A stretch of DNA of 41,450 nucleotides. Source: Salegentibacter agarivorans (GTDB lineage: Bacteria > Bacteroidota > Bacteroidia > Flavobacteriales > Flavobacteriaceae). Under the pieces are notes generated by a model. That model was not told the origin of the DNA. It was given only the letters and a program-made list of their open reading frames with translations, and searched no databases. Where the stretch lies: contig NZ_FOOH01000034.1 of assembly GCF_900113135.1 (NCBI RefSeq), forward strand, positions 1 through 41,450, read 5' to 3'. The position numbers were made by a program, and so were the translations under genes. Below are positions 24,305 to 33,690 of this stretch, piece after piece. Positions within the stretch are counted from its first letter, which is position 1; every line of letters starts with the position of its first letter.

Positions 24305-24438
24305 AAATTGGCTGTTTAAATGCTCCTAACGTCACTCTGAACTTGTTTCAGAGTCTAAGCTAAATTGAAACTTAATTCAAGTTAGAACCTGAAATAAATT
24401 CAGGTTGACGTAAGATGGAAATTTAAACAGCCAATTTT
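24305..24438. terminator. Outer terminator-like stem enclosing repeat copy 4
   Basis: AAATTGGCTGTTTAAAT (24305-24321) pairs over 17 perfect base pairs with ATTTAAACAGCCAATTT (24421-24437). It lies between the converging DUF4136 and pheT genes, 20 nt after one stop codon and 8 nt from the other. The 81-nt palindromic repeat sits inside it, with 8-10 nt of spacer on each side. Confidence 0.65.
24330..24410. repeat. Two-armed palindromic repeat, copy 4
   Basis: The 81-nt copy starts CGTCACTCTGAACTTG and ends AATTCAGGTTGACG. The left arm has CTGAACTTGTTTCAG and the right arm CTGAAATAAATTCAG, each itself a short palindrome, with TCTAAGC and GTTAGAAC at the inner edges. It is the clearest example of nesting inside an unrelated stem. 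Confidence 0.88.
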
Positions 24439-24444
24439 ATATAA

Positions 24445-26871
24445 TTACCTCAACTCAGCCTTAAGTTCTTCTTCAAAACTTTGCTGAAGCTTTTTCATCA
24501 TTTTATCTACCTGCTTATCGGTTAGAGTTTTGTGTTCATCCTGAAATTTAAAACTCACAGCGTAACTTTTCTTGCCTTCGGGAAGATTTTTTCCCTGGTA
24601 AACATCAAAAAGATCAACTTCTTTTAAGAGTTTTTTCTCTGTTTTTAAGGCTATTTCTTCAATTTGATCGTAAGAAATATTATTATTCAGTAATAAGGCA
24701 AAATCACGTCTTACGGCCGGATATTTAGGAATTGCGCTAAAATTAGTTTTCCTGGATTTTACAACGTCCAGTAAAGCATCCCAGTTAATATCGGCATAAA
24801 GTACTTCCTGCTCAATATCAAAATGCTTTAAAACCTTTTTGCGAATCACTCCAAAAGAAACCAGATTGTTTTTTGCTGAAGAAAATATAAGTCCTTCAGA
24901 AAATACATCAGATTTTACTGCGGAAGGCTTTAAATTTTCAATTCCAAATCTTTGAAAAATTGACTGAATTACTCCTTTCAATAAAAAGAAATCTGTTCTG
25001 GCAGAAACTGAATTCCAACGTTCGGCATTTCGGTTTCCACTAATAAAAATGGAGAGGTGTTTGTTTTCTACACGGCTTCCATTAAAATCGTGATACGTTT
25101 TCCCGAATTCAAATAATTTAAGATCACTGCGTTTCCTGTTAATGTTATAACTCACAGACTCCAGTCCCGAATATAACATAGATTGTCTCAAAACAGATAA
25201 ATCCTGACTTAACGGATTTAGCATTTGAACATTCTGAGATTCTTTAATTTGCTCACTCAATCCAGAATAAGCCGGTGTAGTTAAAGAATTGGCCATGGTT
25301 TCATAAAAACCCTGACCCACCAACTGGTTGGCAATTATATTTTGAAGTTTATAATCTTCATACTTTGAAGAATTAGCAACTGAAGCATTTAGTTTTTCGC
25401 CAAATTTAATATTGTTATAGCCATAAACTCTTAAAATCTCCTCTATTACATCGGCTTCCCGCTGCACGTCTACGCGATAAGAAGGAATGGTAAGTCCCAT
25501 CCCGGTTTCGGTAACATTGTTTACCCTAATTTCAAGCGACGCAAGGATAGATTTTATAGTTTCTTCTTCAAGATTTTCCCCAATTAGTTTATTCACTTTA
25601 TCAAAGGTTAGGAAAACCTGGAAATCTTCAATTTTCTTAGGATAAAGATCATCAATATCACTGGTTACTTCGCCGCCGGCAATTTCTGTAATTAAAAGTG
25701 CAGCGCGTTTTAAAGCATATTCAGTAATGTTGGGGTCAATTCCTCGTTCAAATCTAAAAGAAGCATCGGTATTTAAACCGTGTCTTTTTGCCGTTTTTCT
25801 AACGCTCACCGGGTTAAAATAAGCGCTTTCTAAAAAGATTTGGGTGGTAGCCTGGGTTACCCCGCTGGTAGCACCGCCAAAAACTCCTGCAATACAAAGC
25901 GGTTTTTCGGCATCACAAATCATTAAATCTTCTTCGTGAAGCTCTCTCTCTACTTCATCCAAAGTGGTAAATTTCGTTCCTTTTTCCAGGGTTTTTACAT
26001 TGATTTCATTACCGGCAATTTTTGCAGCATCAAATGCGTGTAGCGGTTGCCCAAGCTCGTGCATCACGTAATTGGTAGCATCTACCACGTTGTTTTTTGG
26101 GCCAAGACCTATCGCTTTTAATCTATTCTGAAGCCATTTTGGTGATTCTTCTACTTTAAGCCCGGATATAGTAACGCCGCAATATCTCGGTGCCAGCGCC
26201 GAATCTTCTACCTGTATCTGTACTTTTAAACTTCTGTTGTCTACATGAAAACTACTAACTGAAGGGGTGATTAGTTCTAAATTCCTTCCTTGTTGGGTGT
26301 AACCGGCTTTTAGATCTCTGGCAACGCCCCAGTGGCTCATTGCATCGGCACGGTTTGGAGTAAGACCAATTTCAAAAACCTGGTCGTTTTCAACATCAAA
26401 AATTTCGGCAACAGGAGTTCCGGGAATTAGGTCGTCTTGCATCACCATAATTCCTTCATGGCTTTGTCCCAGGCCAAGTTCTTTTTCAGAGCAAATCATC
26501 CCGTAACTGGCTTCACCTCTAATTTTACCTTTCTTAATTGGCCAGGCTTCACCTTTTTCATCATAGAGAGTTGTACCAATAGTCGCTACAGGAACTTTTT
26601 GCCCAGCACCAATATTGGGTGCACCGCAAACAATTTGTACGTGCTCGCCATTTCCTAGATCTACGTTAGTAAGTTGTAGCTTATCAGCATTTGGATGACT
26701 TTTACATTCCAGCACGTGGCCCACAACAATACCTTCAAGACCACCTTTAATGCTTTGAAAAGGCTGTAGTCCTTCTACTTCAAGGCCAAGATCGGTGAGT
26801 AATTCTCCCGTTTTCTCCGAATCTTCGGGAAGTTTAATAAATTGTTTAAGCCAGTTATATGAAATTTTCAT
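24445..26871 (-). CDS. pheT: Phenylalanyl-tRNA synthetase beta subunit
   Basis: An 808-residue subunit of the alpha2-beta2 enzyme that charges tRNA-Phe. The domain order is typical: N-terminal core, EMAP-like tRNA-binding domain (about 40-150, with HPNADKLQLTNVDLGNG), B3/B4 editing region (about 215-385, with LGQPLHAFDA), B5 domain, catalytic-like core (about 490-680), and the C-terminal FDX-ACB anticodon-binding domain (about 715-808, with KYPAVRRDFALLL). The pheS gene is not adjacent, as is common in Bacteroidetes. It follows recG on the same strand after 139 nt. The stop lies close to the terminator that carries repeat copy 4. Confidence 0.96.
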   Translation of the reverse strand: MKISYNWLKQFIKLPEDSEKTGELLTDLGLEVEGLQPFQSIKGGLEGIVVGHVLECKSHPNADKLQLTNVDLGNGEHVQIVCGAPNIGAGQKVPVATIGTTLYDEKGEAWPIKKGKIRGEASYGMICSEKELGLGQSHEGIMVMQDDLIPGTPVAEIFDVENDQVFEIGLTPNRADAMSHWGVARDLKAGYTQQGRNLELITPSVSSFHVDNRSLKVQIQVEDSALAPRYCGVTISGLKVEESPKWLQNRLKAIGLGPKNNVVDATNYVMHELGQPLHAFDAAKIAGNEINVKTLEKGTKFTTLDEVERELHEEDLMICDAEKPLCIAGVFGGATSGVTQATTQIFLESAYFNPVSVRKTAKRHGLNTDASFRFERGIDPNITEYALKRAALLITEIAGGEVTSDIDDLYPKKIEDFQVFLTFDKVNKLIGENLEEETIKSILASLEIRVNNVTETGMGLTIPSYRVDVQREADVIEEILRVYGYNNIKFGEKLNASVANSSKYEDYKLQNIIANQLVGQGFYETMANSLTTPAYSGLSEQIKESQNVQMLNPLSQDLSVLRQSMLYSGLESVSYNINRKRSDLKLFEFGKTYHDFNGSRVENKHLSIFISGNRNAERWNSVSARTDFFLLKGVIQSIFQRFGIENLKPSAVKSDVFSEGLIFSSAKNNLVSFGVIRKKVLKHFDIEQEVLYADINWDALLDVVKSRKTNFSAIPKYPAVRRDFALLLNNNISYDQIEEIALKTEKKLLKEVDLFDVYQGKNLPEGKKSYAVSFKFQDEHKTLTDKQVDKMMKKLQQSFEEELKAELR

Positions 26872-27010
26872 GTCTCAATATTTTCAGTTCGCAAAGATAG
26901 TATTACGAATAGTTTTGGCATAATTTCAAATTTTAATTTTATGCCTTATTTTAAGAAATGTGAGAATTAAGAATGAGGAAGAAGATTCATCATTTTTTTA
27001 AACCTTAAGT

Positions 27011-29110
27011 CTAGCTAATATAATTCCAGATATTTTTATGTTTTGCCACCTGCGCGTAAGTAAAACGAAGCACTTTATTCTTTTCCATAGAGAGGTTAGA
27101 ATCCTCTTTTAAAATCTTCATAGCGTGATGTCGCGCCAATTTTAGGATGTCATTATCCTTAACAATATCGGCGATCTTTAAATTTAAAACACCGCTTTGC
27201 TGGGTGCCCATAATATCGCCGGGGCCTCGTAATTTTAAATCAACCTCGGCAATCTCAAATCCGTCGTTGGTTGCGGTCATGGTTTCCAACCTGGTTTTAC
27301 TGTCGTTAGATAATTTGTGACCCGTCATTAAAATACAGAAACTCTGTTCGGCACCACGGCCTACACGTCCTCTCAGCTGGTGAAGCTGTGAAAGCCCAAA
27401 TCGTTCGGCACTTTCAATAATCATGACACTGGCATTTGGGACATTTACTCCAACTTCAATTACAGTGGTGGCGACCATAATTTGAGTTTCGCCTCGTACA
27501 AAACGCTCCATTTCATAATCTTTGGCGTCCGATTTCATCTGGCCATGAACTATAGAAATTTGCTTATCTGGAAACTCCCGGGCAATACTTTCATAACCAT
27601 CCATTAAATCTTTATAATCCATTTTTTCCGATTCCTGGATCAATGGATAAACGATATATACCTGCCGACCTTTTTTTATTTCATCTTTTATAAAAGCGAA
27701 AACTTTAAGTCGGTTGCTGTCATAACGATGTACGGTTTTAATTGGTTTTCTGCCGGGTGGTAATTCATCTATTACCGAAATGTCTAAATCGCCATAAAGA
27801 CTCATCGCTAAGGTTCTTGGAATTGGAGTAGCGGTCATCACTAAAATATGGGGTGGCACCTGGTTTTTTCGCCATAATTTGGCCCGTTGCGCTACGCCAA
27901 AACGATGTTGTTCATCTATAACTGCCAGCCCTAAATTTTTAAATTTTACTTTGTCTTCCAGCAAAGCGTGAGTACCAATTAGAATATCTATTTCCCCATT
28001 TTCAAGCTTTTCGTGAATTTCGCGGCGGGCTTTAGTTTTGGAAGAACCGGTAAGTAAATAAATACTGGTGTCCAGGTTTTCGCAAAGTTCTACTAGACCG
28101 TTATAATGCTGAATGGCGAGAATTTCTGTAGGTGCCATTAGGCAGGCCTGGAAACCATTATCTAGCGCAATAAACATAGACATTAAGGCCACAATGGTTT
28201 TTCCTGAGCCTACATCGCCCTGCAGCAAACGGTTCATTTGCGCACCGCTGCCAAGATCGGCTCTAATTTCTTTAATTACTCGTTTTTGAGCACCCGTAAG
28301 TTCAAAAGGAAGATGGTTTTTATAGAATTCACTGAAATTCTGCCCAATTTCTTCAAAAACAAAACCTTTTATTTTTTGCTTCTGAAGCATATTTTTAATC
28401 AACAATTGCAGCTGAATATAAAATAGTTCTTCAAATTTTAAGCGGAATTGTGCTTTAGCCAGCAGTTCCTGGCTCTGCGGAAAATGAATATTAAATACGG
28501 CTTCTGCCTTTGGGATCAGTTTTAATTCTGAAGTGATTTCTTCAGAAAGCGTATCGTAGAATTTCCCTTTGGTTTCAATAAAAAGTTGCTGCATCAGTTT
28601 ATTGATAACCCGGTTGGTAATGCCTGATTTTGCTAATTTTTCTGTAGAAGGATAAATTGGCTGCATCGCGGTACGCAGTTGCTTTTTATATTCCTCTACC
28701 GGTTCCATTTCCGGATGCGGCATACTAAAAAGACCGTTAAACCAATTGGTTTTTCCAAAAATAACATAAGGTGTGTTGATCTTTAAATTCTCCCGAATCC
28801 ATTTTTGGCCACGAAACCAAACCAGTTCCATTTTTCCGGTATCATCAATAAAATCGGCTACCAGGCGCTTGCCGCGTTTTTGTTCTACACTTCTTATATG
28901 GGTGATTTTGCCCACCACCTGCACTTCAGCCGAGTTTCTTTGCAACTCGTTTATTTTATAAAAACGGGTTTTGTCCAGGTAACGGTTTGGAAATAAATTT
29001 AATAGATCCTGGTAGGTGTGAATGCCAAGTTCCTTCCGCAGTAGATCGGCGCGGTTTGGACCTACCCCTTTTAGATAATCTATGGGTGTTTGCAAAATAT
29101 TGGCGTTCAT
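27011..29110 (-). CDS. recG: ATP-dependent DNA helicase RecG
   Basis: A 699-residue helicase that remodels stalled replication forks and Holliday junctions. The N-terminal wedge/OB domain begins PIDYLKGVGPNRADLLRKELGI. The helicase core shows Walker A GDVGSGKT (about residues 295-302), the Walker B variant DEQHRFGV (about 397-404), TATPIPRT, and motif VI QLRGRVGRG (about 578-586). Length and motif order are standard. It reads divergently from the M1 aminopeptidase gene, with start codons 119 nt apart, and precedes pheT. Confidence 0.96.
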   Translation of the reverse strand: MNANILQTPIDYLKGVGPNRADLLRKELGIHTYQDLLNLFPNRYLDKTRFYKINELQRNSAEVQVVGKITHIRSVEQKRGKRLVADFIDDTGKMELVWFRGQKWIRENLKINTPYVIFGKTNWFNGLFSMPHPEMEPVEEYKKQLRTAMQPIYPSTEKLAKSGITNRVINKLMQQLFIETKGKFYDTLSEEITSELKLIPKAEAVFNIHFPQSQELLAKAQFRLKFEELFYIQLQLLIKNMLQKQKIKGFVFEEIGQNFSEFYKNHLPFELTGAQKRVIKEIRADLGSGAQMNRLLQGDVGSGKTIVALMSMFIALDNGFQACLMAPTEILAIQHYNGLVELCENLDTSIYLLTGSSKTKARREIHEKLENGEIDILIGTHALLEDKVKFKNLGLAVIDEQHRFGVAQRAKLWRKNQVPPHILVMTATPIPRTLAMSLYGDLDISVIDELPPGRKPIKTVHRYDSNRLKVFAFIKDEIKKGRQVYIVYPLIQESEKMDYKDLMDGYESIAREFPDKQISIVHGQMKSDAKDYEMERFVRGETQIMVATTVIEVGVNVPNASVMIIESAERFGLSQLHQLRGRVGRGAEQSFCILMTGHKLSNDSKTRLETMTATNDGFEIAEVDLKLRGPGDIMGTQQSGVLNLKIADIVKDNDILKLARHHAMKILKEDSNLSMEKNKVLRFTYAQVAKHKNIWNYIS

Positions 29111-29229
29111 GCAAACGAAGATATTAAAATCAGGTTTTTTAGGCTGAATTTCACTTAAAAATTAAACCTGAAATTTTCAGCGATTAAATTTATCCAGTTT
29201 TTGTAATTTGTGCCCTGTAGTTTTTTAGT

Positions 29230-31347
29230 ATGAAATATTCATTTATCGCCCTCCTTTTTTGCTGTAGCTGGAACTTTTATAGCCAGGCTCCCATTGCAGA
29301 TTCCCTTAATCAAGTTGAAAATATAGATTTTATAAAAGCTGATGCAGAAATTTTTGTAGATCCGGTAAATAAAGAGGTTTCGGGCGAGATTAATTACGAG
29401 TTCGAAATTTTAAAAAGCATCGATTCCTTCTATGTTGATGCGCGTAATATGAATTTTGATGAGGTTTTGCTGAACGGGGAACAAAAAAACTTCAGGAATT
29501 CCGGAACCCGTATTTGGATGAAAAATGAAATAAATCCATCAGAAAATAATTCTCTTCAACTTAAATATTCTGTTAAACCAAAAGAAGCGGTATACTTTAT
29601 AAATTGGGATATAGACGATTCTATAACGGCTCCCAAACAAATATGGACACAGGGACAGGGGAAATACACGTCTAATTGGTTGCCTTCTTTTGACGATCAG
29701 CGGGAAAAAGTAGAATTTGATATCACGTATCATTTTCCGAATGATTTAGAAGTGATGGCCAACGGAAAACTTTCTGGTACATCGGTTAGTGATTCTTTAA
29801 AAAGTTGGAATTTTGATATGCAACAGCCTATGAGCAGTTATTTACTGGCTTTTGCAGCGGCAAATTATGTTGTGGAAGAAAAGAAATCTGCTTCAGGGGT
29901 TTCTTTACAGTTTTATATGCCGGTTTCAGAAAAGAAAAATATGGAACCGACTTATAGGCACAGTAAAGAGATTTTCGACTTTCTCGAAACTGAAATTGGG
30001 GTAGCATATCCGTGGCAAAATTACAAGCAGGCACCGGTACGCGATTTTCTATATTCTGGAATGGAAAATACTACGGCTACTATTTTTGACCACGCTTTTA
30101 TTACCGATTCGATAGGTTTTACAGACCGAAATTATGTGAGCGTCAATGCACACGAACTGGCCCACCAATGGTTTGGAAATTTGGTGACCGCTGAAACGAA
30201 TAACGATCACTGGCTACACGAAGGATTTTCTACTTATTACGCGCTGCTGGCCGAACGTGAAATCTTTGGAGATGATTACTATTACTGGCAACTTTATGAA
30301 TCTGGTGAAAAACTGAAAGAAATAAGCGATAGCGGAAAAGGTGAACCGGTTACCAAAGCTAGGGCAACATCCTTAACCTATTATCAAAAAGGAGCCTGGG
30401 TTTTGCATATTTTGCGTGAGCGAGTGGGAGATGGGGCGTTTAAAAAAGCGGTGAAAAATTATTTGGAACGCTACAAGTTTCAAACCGCTACTACAGAGAA
30501 TTTTATTGCTGAGGTTGAAGCCGCTGCCAATGTTAGCTTATCTGACTTTATGGCGAAATGGTTAAACCAAACCGCTTTTCAGGGGTTTGCGGCTCTAAAT
30601 TCTTTAAAGAATTCAGATTTTATTCAAAATCATTTAAATATTCTGGCACTGCGAGAAACACCTATAGAAAAAAAGGAAGAACTTTTAAGTGCAGAACTCG
30701 ATTTCCCGGTAAGCGATTATACCGGCCAGGAAGTGGTTTATCAATTAGAAGGTGAAACTTCTGCCGGAGCTATAAATCTTTACAAAAAAGCATTTGAAAC
30801 AAACAATATTTACGTTCGCCAGGCTATTGCCACCAGTATGGAGAGAATTCCGCAGGAATTAAAATCAAAATTTGAATCTCTGCTCAAGGATGAATCCTAT
30901 GTTACTAAAGAAGCCGCTCTGCTTAAATTATGGATGAATTTTCCCCAAGAAGTTTCCACCTATTTAGATCAGACCAAGGGAATCGAAGGATTTACCAATA
31001 AAAATGTACGAATGCTCTGGCTTACCTTAAACCTGGTGACACCAAATTACGAACCTGAGAAACAACAGGAAACATATAATGAGCTTTCGGGTTATACCGC
31101 TACCCATTTTCCAATTGAAGTAAGGGAGAATGCTTTTGGCTATTTATACCAGATAAATAGTTTTACCAATCAAAACCTGCTGGACTTGATGCAGGGAACC
31201 CAGCACCCAACTTACAGGTTTAGAAATTATTCCAGGCAGTTATTAAATGAGCTGCTTAAAAACGAAGAATATCGTAAGAAATTCTTAGCTTTAAAGGATA
31301 GTCTTTCTCAAAAAGAACAGGATTATTTGCAAACAAAACTCAATTAA
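29230..31347 (+). CDS. M1 family aminopeptidase (secreted)
   Basis: A 705-residue zinc aminopeptidase with a signal peptide (residues 1-19, ending FYSQ). The exopeptidase motif of the GAMEN type appears as SGMEN (276-280). The zinc site is HELAHQWFGN with His308 and His312, and the third ligand Glu331 in WLHEGFSTYY. The C-terminal third is a helical repeat region. It probably trims peptides in the periplasm or at the cell surface. Its TAA overlaps the ATG of the first patatin gene (TAATG at 31345-31349), so translation is likely coupled into the two patatin genes. Confidence 0.93.
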   Translation: MKYSFIALLFCCSWNFYSQAPIADSLNQVENIDFIKADAEIFVDPVNKEVSGEINYEFEILKSIDSFYVDARNMNFDEVLLNGEQKNFRNSGTRIWMKNEINPSENNSLQLKYSVKPKEAVYFINWDIDDSITAPKQIWTQGQGKYTSNWLPSFDDQREKVEFDITYHFPNDLEVMANGKLSGTSVSDSLKSWNFDMQQPMSSYLLAFAAANYVVEEKKSASGVSLQFYMPVSEKKNMEPTYRHSKEIFDFLETEIGVAYPWQNYKQAPVRDFLYSGMENTTATIFDHAFITDSIGFTDRNYVSVNAHELAHQWFGNLVTAETNNDHWLHEGFSTYYALLAEREIFGDDYYYWQLYESGEKLKEISDSGKGEPVTKARATSLTYYQKGAWVLHILRERVGDGAFKKAVKNYLERYKFQTATTENFIAEVEAAANVSLSDFMAKWLNQTAFQGFAALNSLKNSDFIQNHLNILALRETPIEKKEELLSAELDFPVSDYTGQEVVYQLEGETSAGAINLYKKAFETNNIYVRQAIATSMERIPQELKSKFESLLKDESYVTKEAALLKLWMNFPQEVSTYLDQTKGIEGFTNKNVRMLWLTLNLVTPNYEPEKQQETYNELSGYTATHFPIEVRENAFGYLYQINSFTNQNLLDLMQGTQHPTYRFRNYSRQLLNELLKNEEYRKKFLALKDSLSQKEQDYLQTKLN

Positions 31348-32249
31348 TGAGGGCATTGGTAATATCGGGAGGAGGCAGTAAAGGCGCTTTTGCCGGTGGG
31401 GTAGCCCAGTATTTAATTGAAGAATTACAGCGCGATTACGAACTATATTTAGGAACTTCTACGGGGAGTTTACTTATTTCTCATCTTGCTTTAAATAAGT
31501 GTGAAAAAATAAAAAACATTTATACTACGGTAAATCAAAGTAGTATCTTTAGTAATCGCCCTTTTCTTATAAAAAGACGTCACGGCTACGATCAAATTAG
31601 CATAAATCACTTAAACGTACTTCTAAATTTTCTAAAAGGAAAAAAGACTTTTGGTGAAAGTAAAAACCTTAAAAAACTTATTGAAGCCACTTTAACCAAA
31701 GAAGAATTCTTAAGTTTACAAGCCGCGAAAAAGGATATTGTGGTAACGGTTTCTAATATTTCTTTAAATACGGTAGAATATAAATCGATTAAAGATTTTG
31801 AATACGAGGAGTTTTGTGAATGGATCTGGATTTCCTGTAATTACACGCCTTTTATGAGTCTTGTGCAAAAAAATGGTTGCGAATATGCCGATGGTGGGCT
31901 GGGAACGATGGTCCCAATTGAAGAAGCAATAAAAAGAGGCGCTACCCATATTGATGCGATTATTTTACAAACTGAAGCTACTTTTTATAATAGGATGCCT
32001 TCTAAAAACGTTTTTGGACTCATTACTAATTTGTTTCGGTTTATGTTGGACAGGATCGAATCTCAGAATATTAAAATAGGGAAATTTGCGGCAGCCAATA
32101 AAAATGTAACTATAAATTTTTACTACACCCCTACGGTATTGACTACCAATTCCCTTATTTTTGATGAAAAGCAAATGAAATCCTGGTGGAAAAGCGGTTA
32201 TAAGTTTGCCGAAGAAAAAAGCGAGGAAATTAATCAAATTGAACCTTAA
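31347..32249 (+). CDS. Patatin-like phospholipase, tandem copy 1
   Basis: A 300-residue acyl hydrolase of the patatin family, which cleaves acyl chains from phospholipids with a Ser-Asp dyad. The oxyanion motif GGGSKGAFAGG starts at residue 8, the nucleophile Ser38 lies in GTSTGS and the catalytic Asp182 in ADGG. There is no signal peptide; the protein starts directly with MRALVISGGG, so it is probably cytosolic. It is about 63% identical to the next gene over the first 200 residues (hand alignment, no gaps), indicating a tandem duplication. The start overlaps the upstream stop, and its own stop overlaps the next start in the same TAATG way. Confidence 0.92.
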   Translation: MRALVISGGGSKGAFAGGVAQYLIEELQRDYELYLGTSTGSLLISHLALNKCEKIKNIYTTVNQSSIFSNRPFLIKRRHGYDQISINHLNVLLNFLKGKKTFGESKNLKKLIEATLTKEEFLSLQAAKKDIVVTVSNISLNTVEYKSIKDFEYEEFCEWIWISCNYTPFMSLVQKNGCEYADGGLGTMVPIEEAIKRGATHIDAIILQTEATFYNRMPSKNVFGLITNLFRFMLDRIESQNIKIGKFAAANKNVTINFYYTPTVLTTNSLIFDEKQMKSWWKSGYKFAEEKSEEINQIEP

Positions 32250-33172
32250 TGCGTGCACTGGTAATATCTGGCGGGGGCAGTAAAGGCGCCTTCGCAGGAG
32301 GCGTTGCTCAATATTTAATTCAGGAAGAGGGCAAGAAATACGATTTGTTTCTTGGTACTTCAACCGGGAGCTTGCTTATTCCGCATCTCGCGATGGGAAA
32401 TATAGATAAGGTTTACGAGATCTACACCAATGTAAACCAGCGTAAGATTTTTAGCATAAATCCTTTTGTAGTTAAACGAAAAGAAGGAAGGGAGTATGTG
32501 ACCATCAATTACTTTAATATGTTCTGGCAGTTTGTGCGGAAGAAAAGAACTTTTGGAGAAAGCCAAAACCTTAGAAAACATATAAAAAGAAATTTTTCTG
32601 AAGAAGATTTTAGTAAGCTTAAAAACCAGGTTGAAGATGTAATTGTAACAGTTTCCAATTTATCTAAAAACCGCGTAGAATATAAGTCGATTAACGATTT
32701 TTCTTACGAAGATTTTTGCGACTGGATTTGGATAAGTTGTAATTATATTCCATTTATGAGCCTTGCTAATAAAGACGGATTTGAATATGCCGATGGCGGA
32801 CTTGGTTGCGTGGTACCTATACGGGAAGCCATAAAACGCGGCGCAACAGAAGTTGATGCGATTATTCTTGAAGCCGAAAATATGGAGTATAATAAGGTTC
32901 TGGGGAAAAATCCATTTTCGTTAATGATCAATCTTTTTGGATTTTTACTGGACCAGGTAGAATACCACGATATTGTAGAGGGCAAACTAGCGGCTTTAAA
33001 CAAAAAAGTAAAACTAAATACCTATTACACGCCAACAAAATTGACCGAAAACTCACTGGTTTTTAATAAAAAATTAATGGGGGAATGGTGGCAGCAAGGT
33101 TACGATCACGCCAAGGAAAAGCATTTGCAATTTCTGGCAACCAAACGCAAAAGTTTCTTCGGATTGTTTTAA
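32249..33172 (+). CDS. Patatin-like phospholipase, tandem copy 2
   Basis: A 307-residue paralogue of the upstream gene with the same layout: GGGSKGAFAGG, Ser38 in GTSTGS and Asp182 in ADGG. The regions around the catalytic residues (TVSN, VEYKSI, WIWISCNY, PFMSL) are nearly identical, while residues 51-130 have drifted. It starts on a TAATG overlap with copy 1. Its stop codon (33170-33172) overlaps the stop codon of the converging gene by 2 nt, leaving no space for a terminator hairpin. Both copies keep their catalytic residues, so neither looks degraded. Confidence 0.92.
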   Translation: MRALVISGGGSKGAFAGGVAQYLIQEEGKKYDLFLGTSTGSLLIPHLAMGNIDKVYEIYTNVNQRKIFSINPFVVKRKEGREYVTINYFNMFWQFVRKKRTFGESQNLRKHIKRNFSEEDFSKLKNQVEDVIVTVSNLSKNRVEYKSINDFSYEDFCDWIWISCNYIPFMSLANKDGFEYADGGLGCVVPIREAIKRGATEVDAIILEAENMEYNKVLGKNPFSLMINLFGFLLDQVEYHDIVEGKLAALNKKVKLNTYYTPTKLTENSLVFNKKLMGEWWQQGYDHAKEKHLQFLATKRKSFFGLF

Positions 33173-33690
33173 ATGAAGCGTTTTACTTCATTTTTTAAGT
33201 AAGCGATCGCAGCTTCAGTAGGAGATTGTTTTTCCATTAAATTCTTCAAAATTATTTCTCTTAATTTATCGGCATCAGTAACTCCTTCCTGTTGGTTAGC
33301 CTTTCTAATGATACCAATAGTAGCGTTTTTAGCCGTTTTAATATAATCCCAACATTCAACCGAAAGATAGATTTGTTGCGCAAGGTTATGTTCAAATTCC
33401 TGTTCAATGGTATTTATTAATGCCCGCTCATAAGCTTCTTTATCATTAGAATTCGGCTTTACCCTAAATAAAATTTTTCCGGGTGAAATTCTTTCTAAAA
33501 ATAACGTCATCCTTTCGTAAGCCTGCAACTTTAAAGGAAGCGAAGTTTTCTGATTTTCTCTATGTAAAAGAAAGCGTCTTCTGTTTTCTTCATTTTTGTT
33601 ATAGGAACTAAAAAAATAAAAAGCTACTATACCAACAATTAAAGCCGGTAAAATAGCTAAAAGTATTTGGGAAAGTTCTATCTGGTTCAT
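33169..33690 (-). CDS. Unrecognised membrane-anchored protein (173 aa)
   Basis: Not assigned to a family with confidence. One N-terminal membrane helix (about 8-28) is followed by a charged linker and a mainly helical soluble part (ENQKTSLPLKLQAYERMTLFLERISP, then ALINTIEQEFEHNLAQQIYLS, then SPTEAAIAYLKNEVKRFI). The gene begins on an ATGA overlap with the FMN glutamate-synthase-like gene, so the two are co-translated. The helical part probably lies in the cytoplasm. Similar proteins seem common in Flavobacteria, but this rests on memory, not on a search. Confidence 0.78.
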   Translation of the reverse strand: MNQIELSQILLAILPALIVGIVAFYFFSSYNKNEENRRRFLLHRENQKTSLPLKLQAYERMTLFLERISPGKILFRVKPNSNDKEAYERALINTIEQEFEHNLAQQIYLSVECWDYIKTAKNATIGIIRKANQQEGVTDADKLREIILKNLMEKQSPTEAAIAYLKNEVKRFI

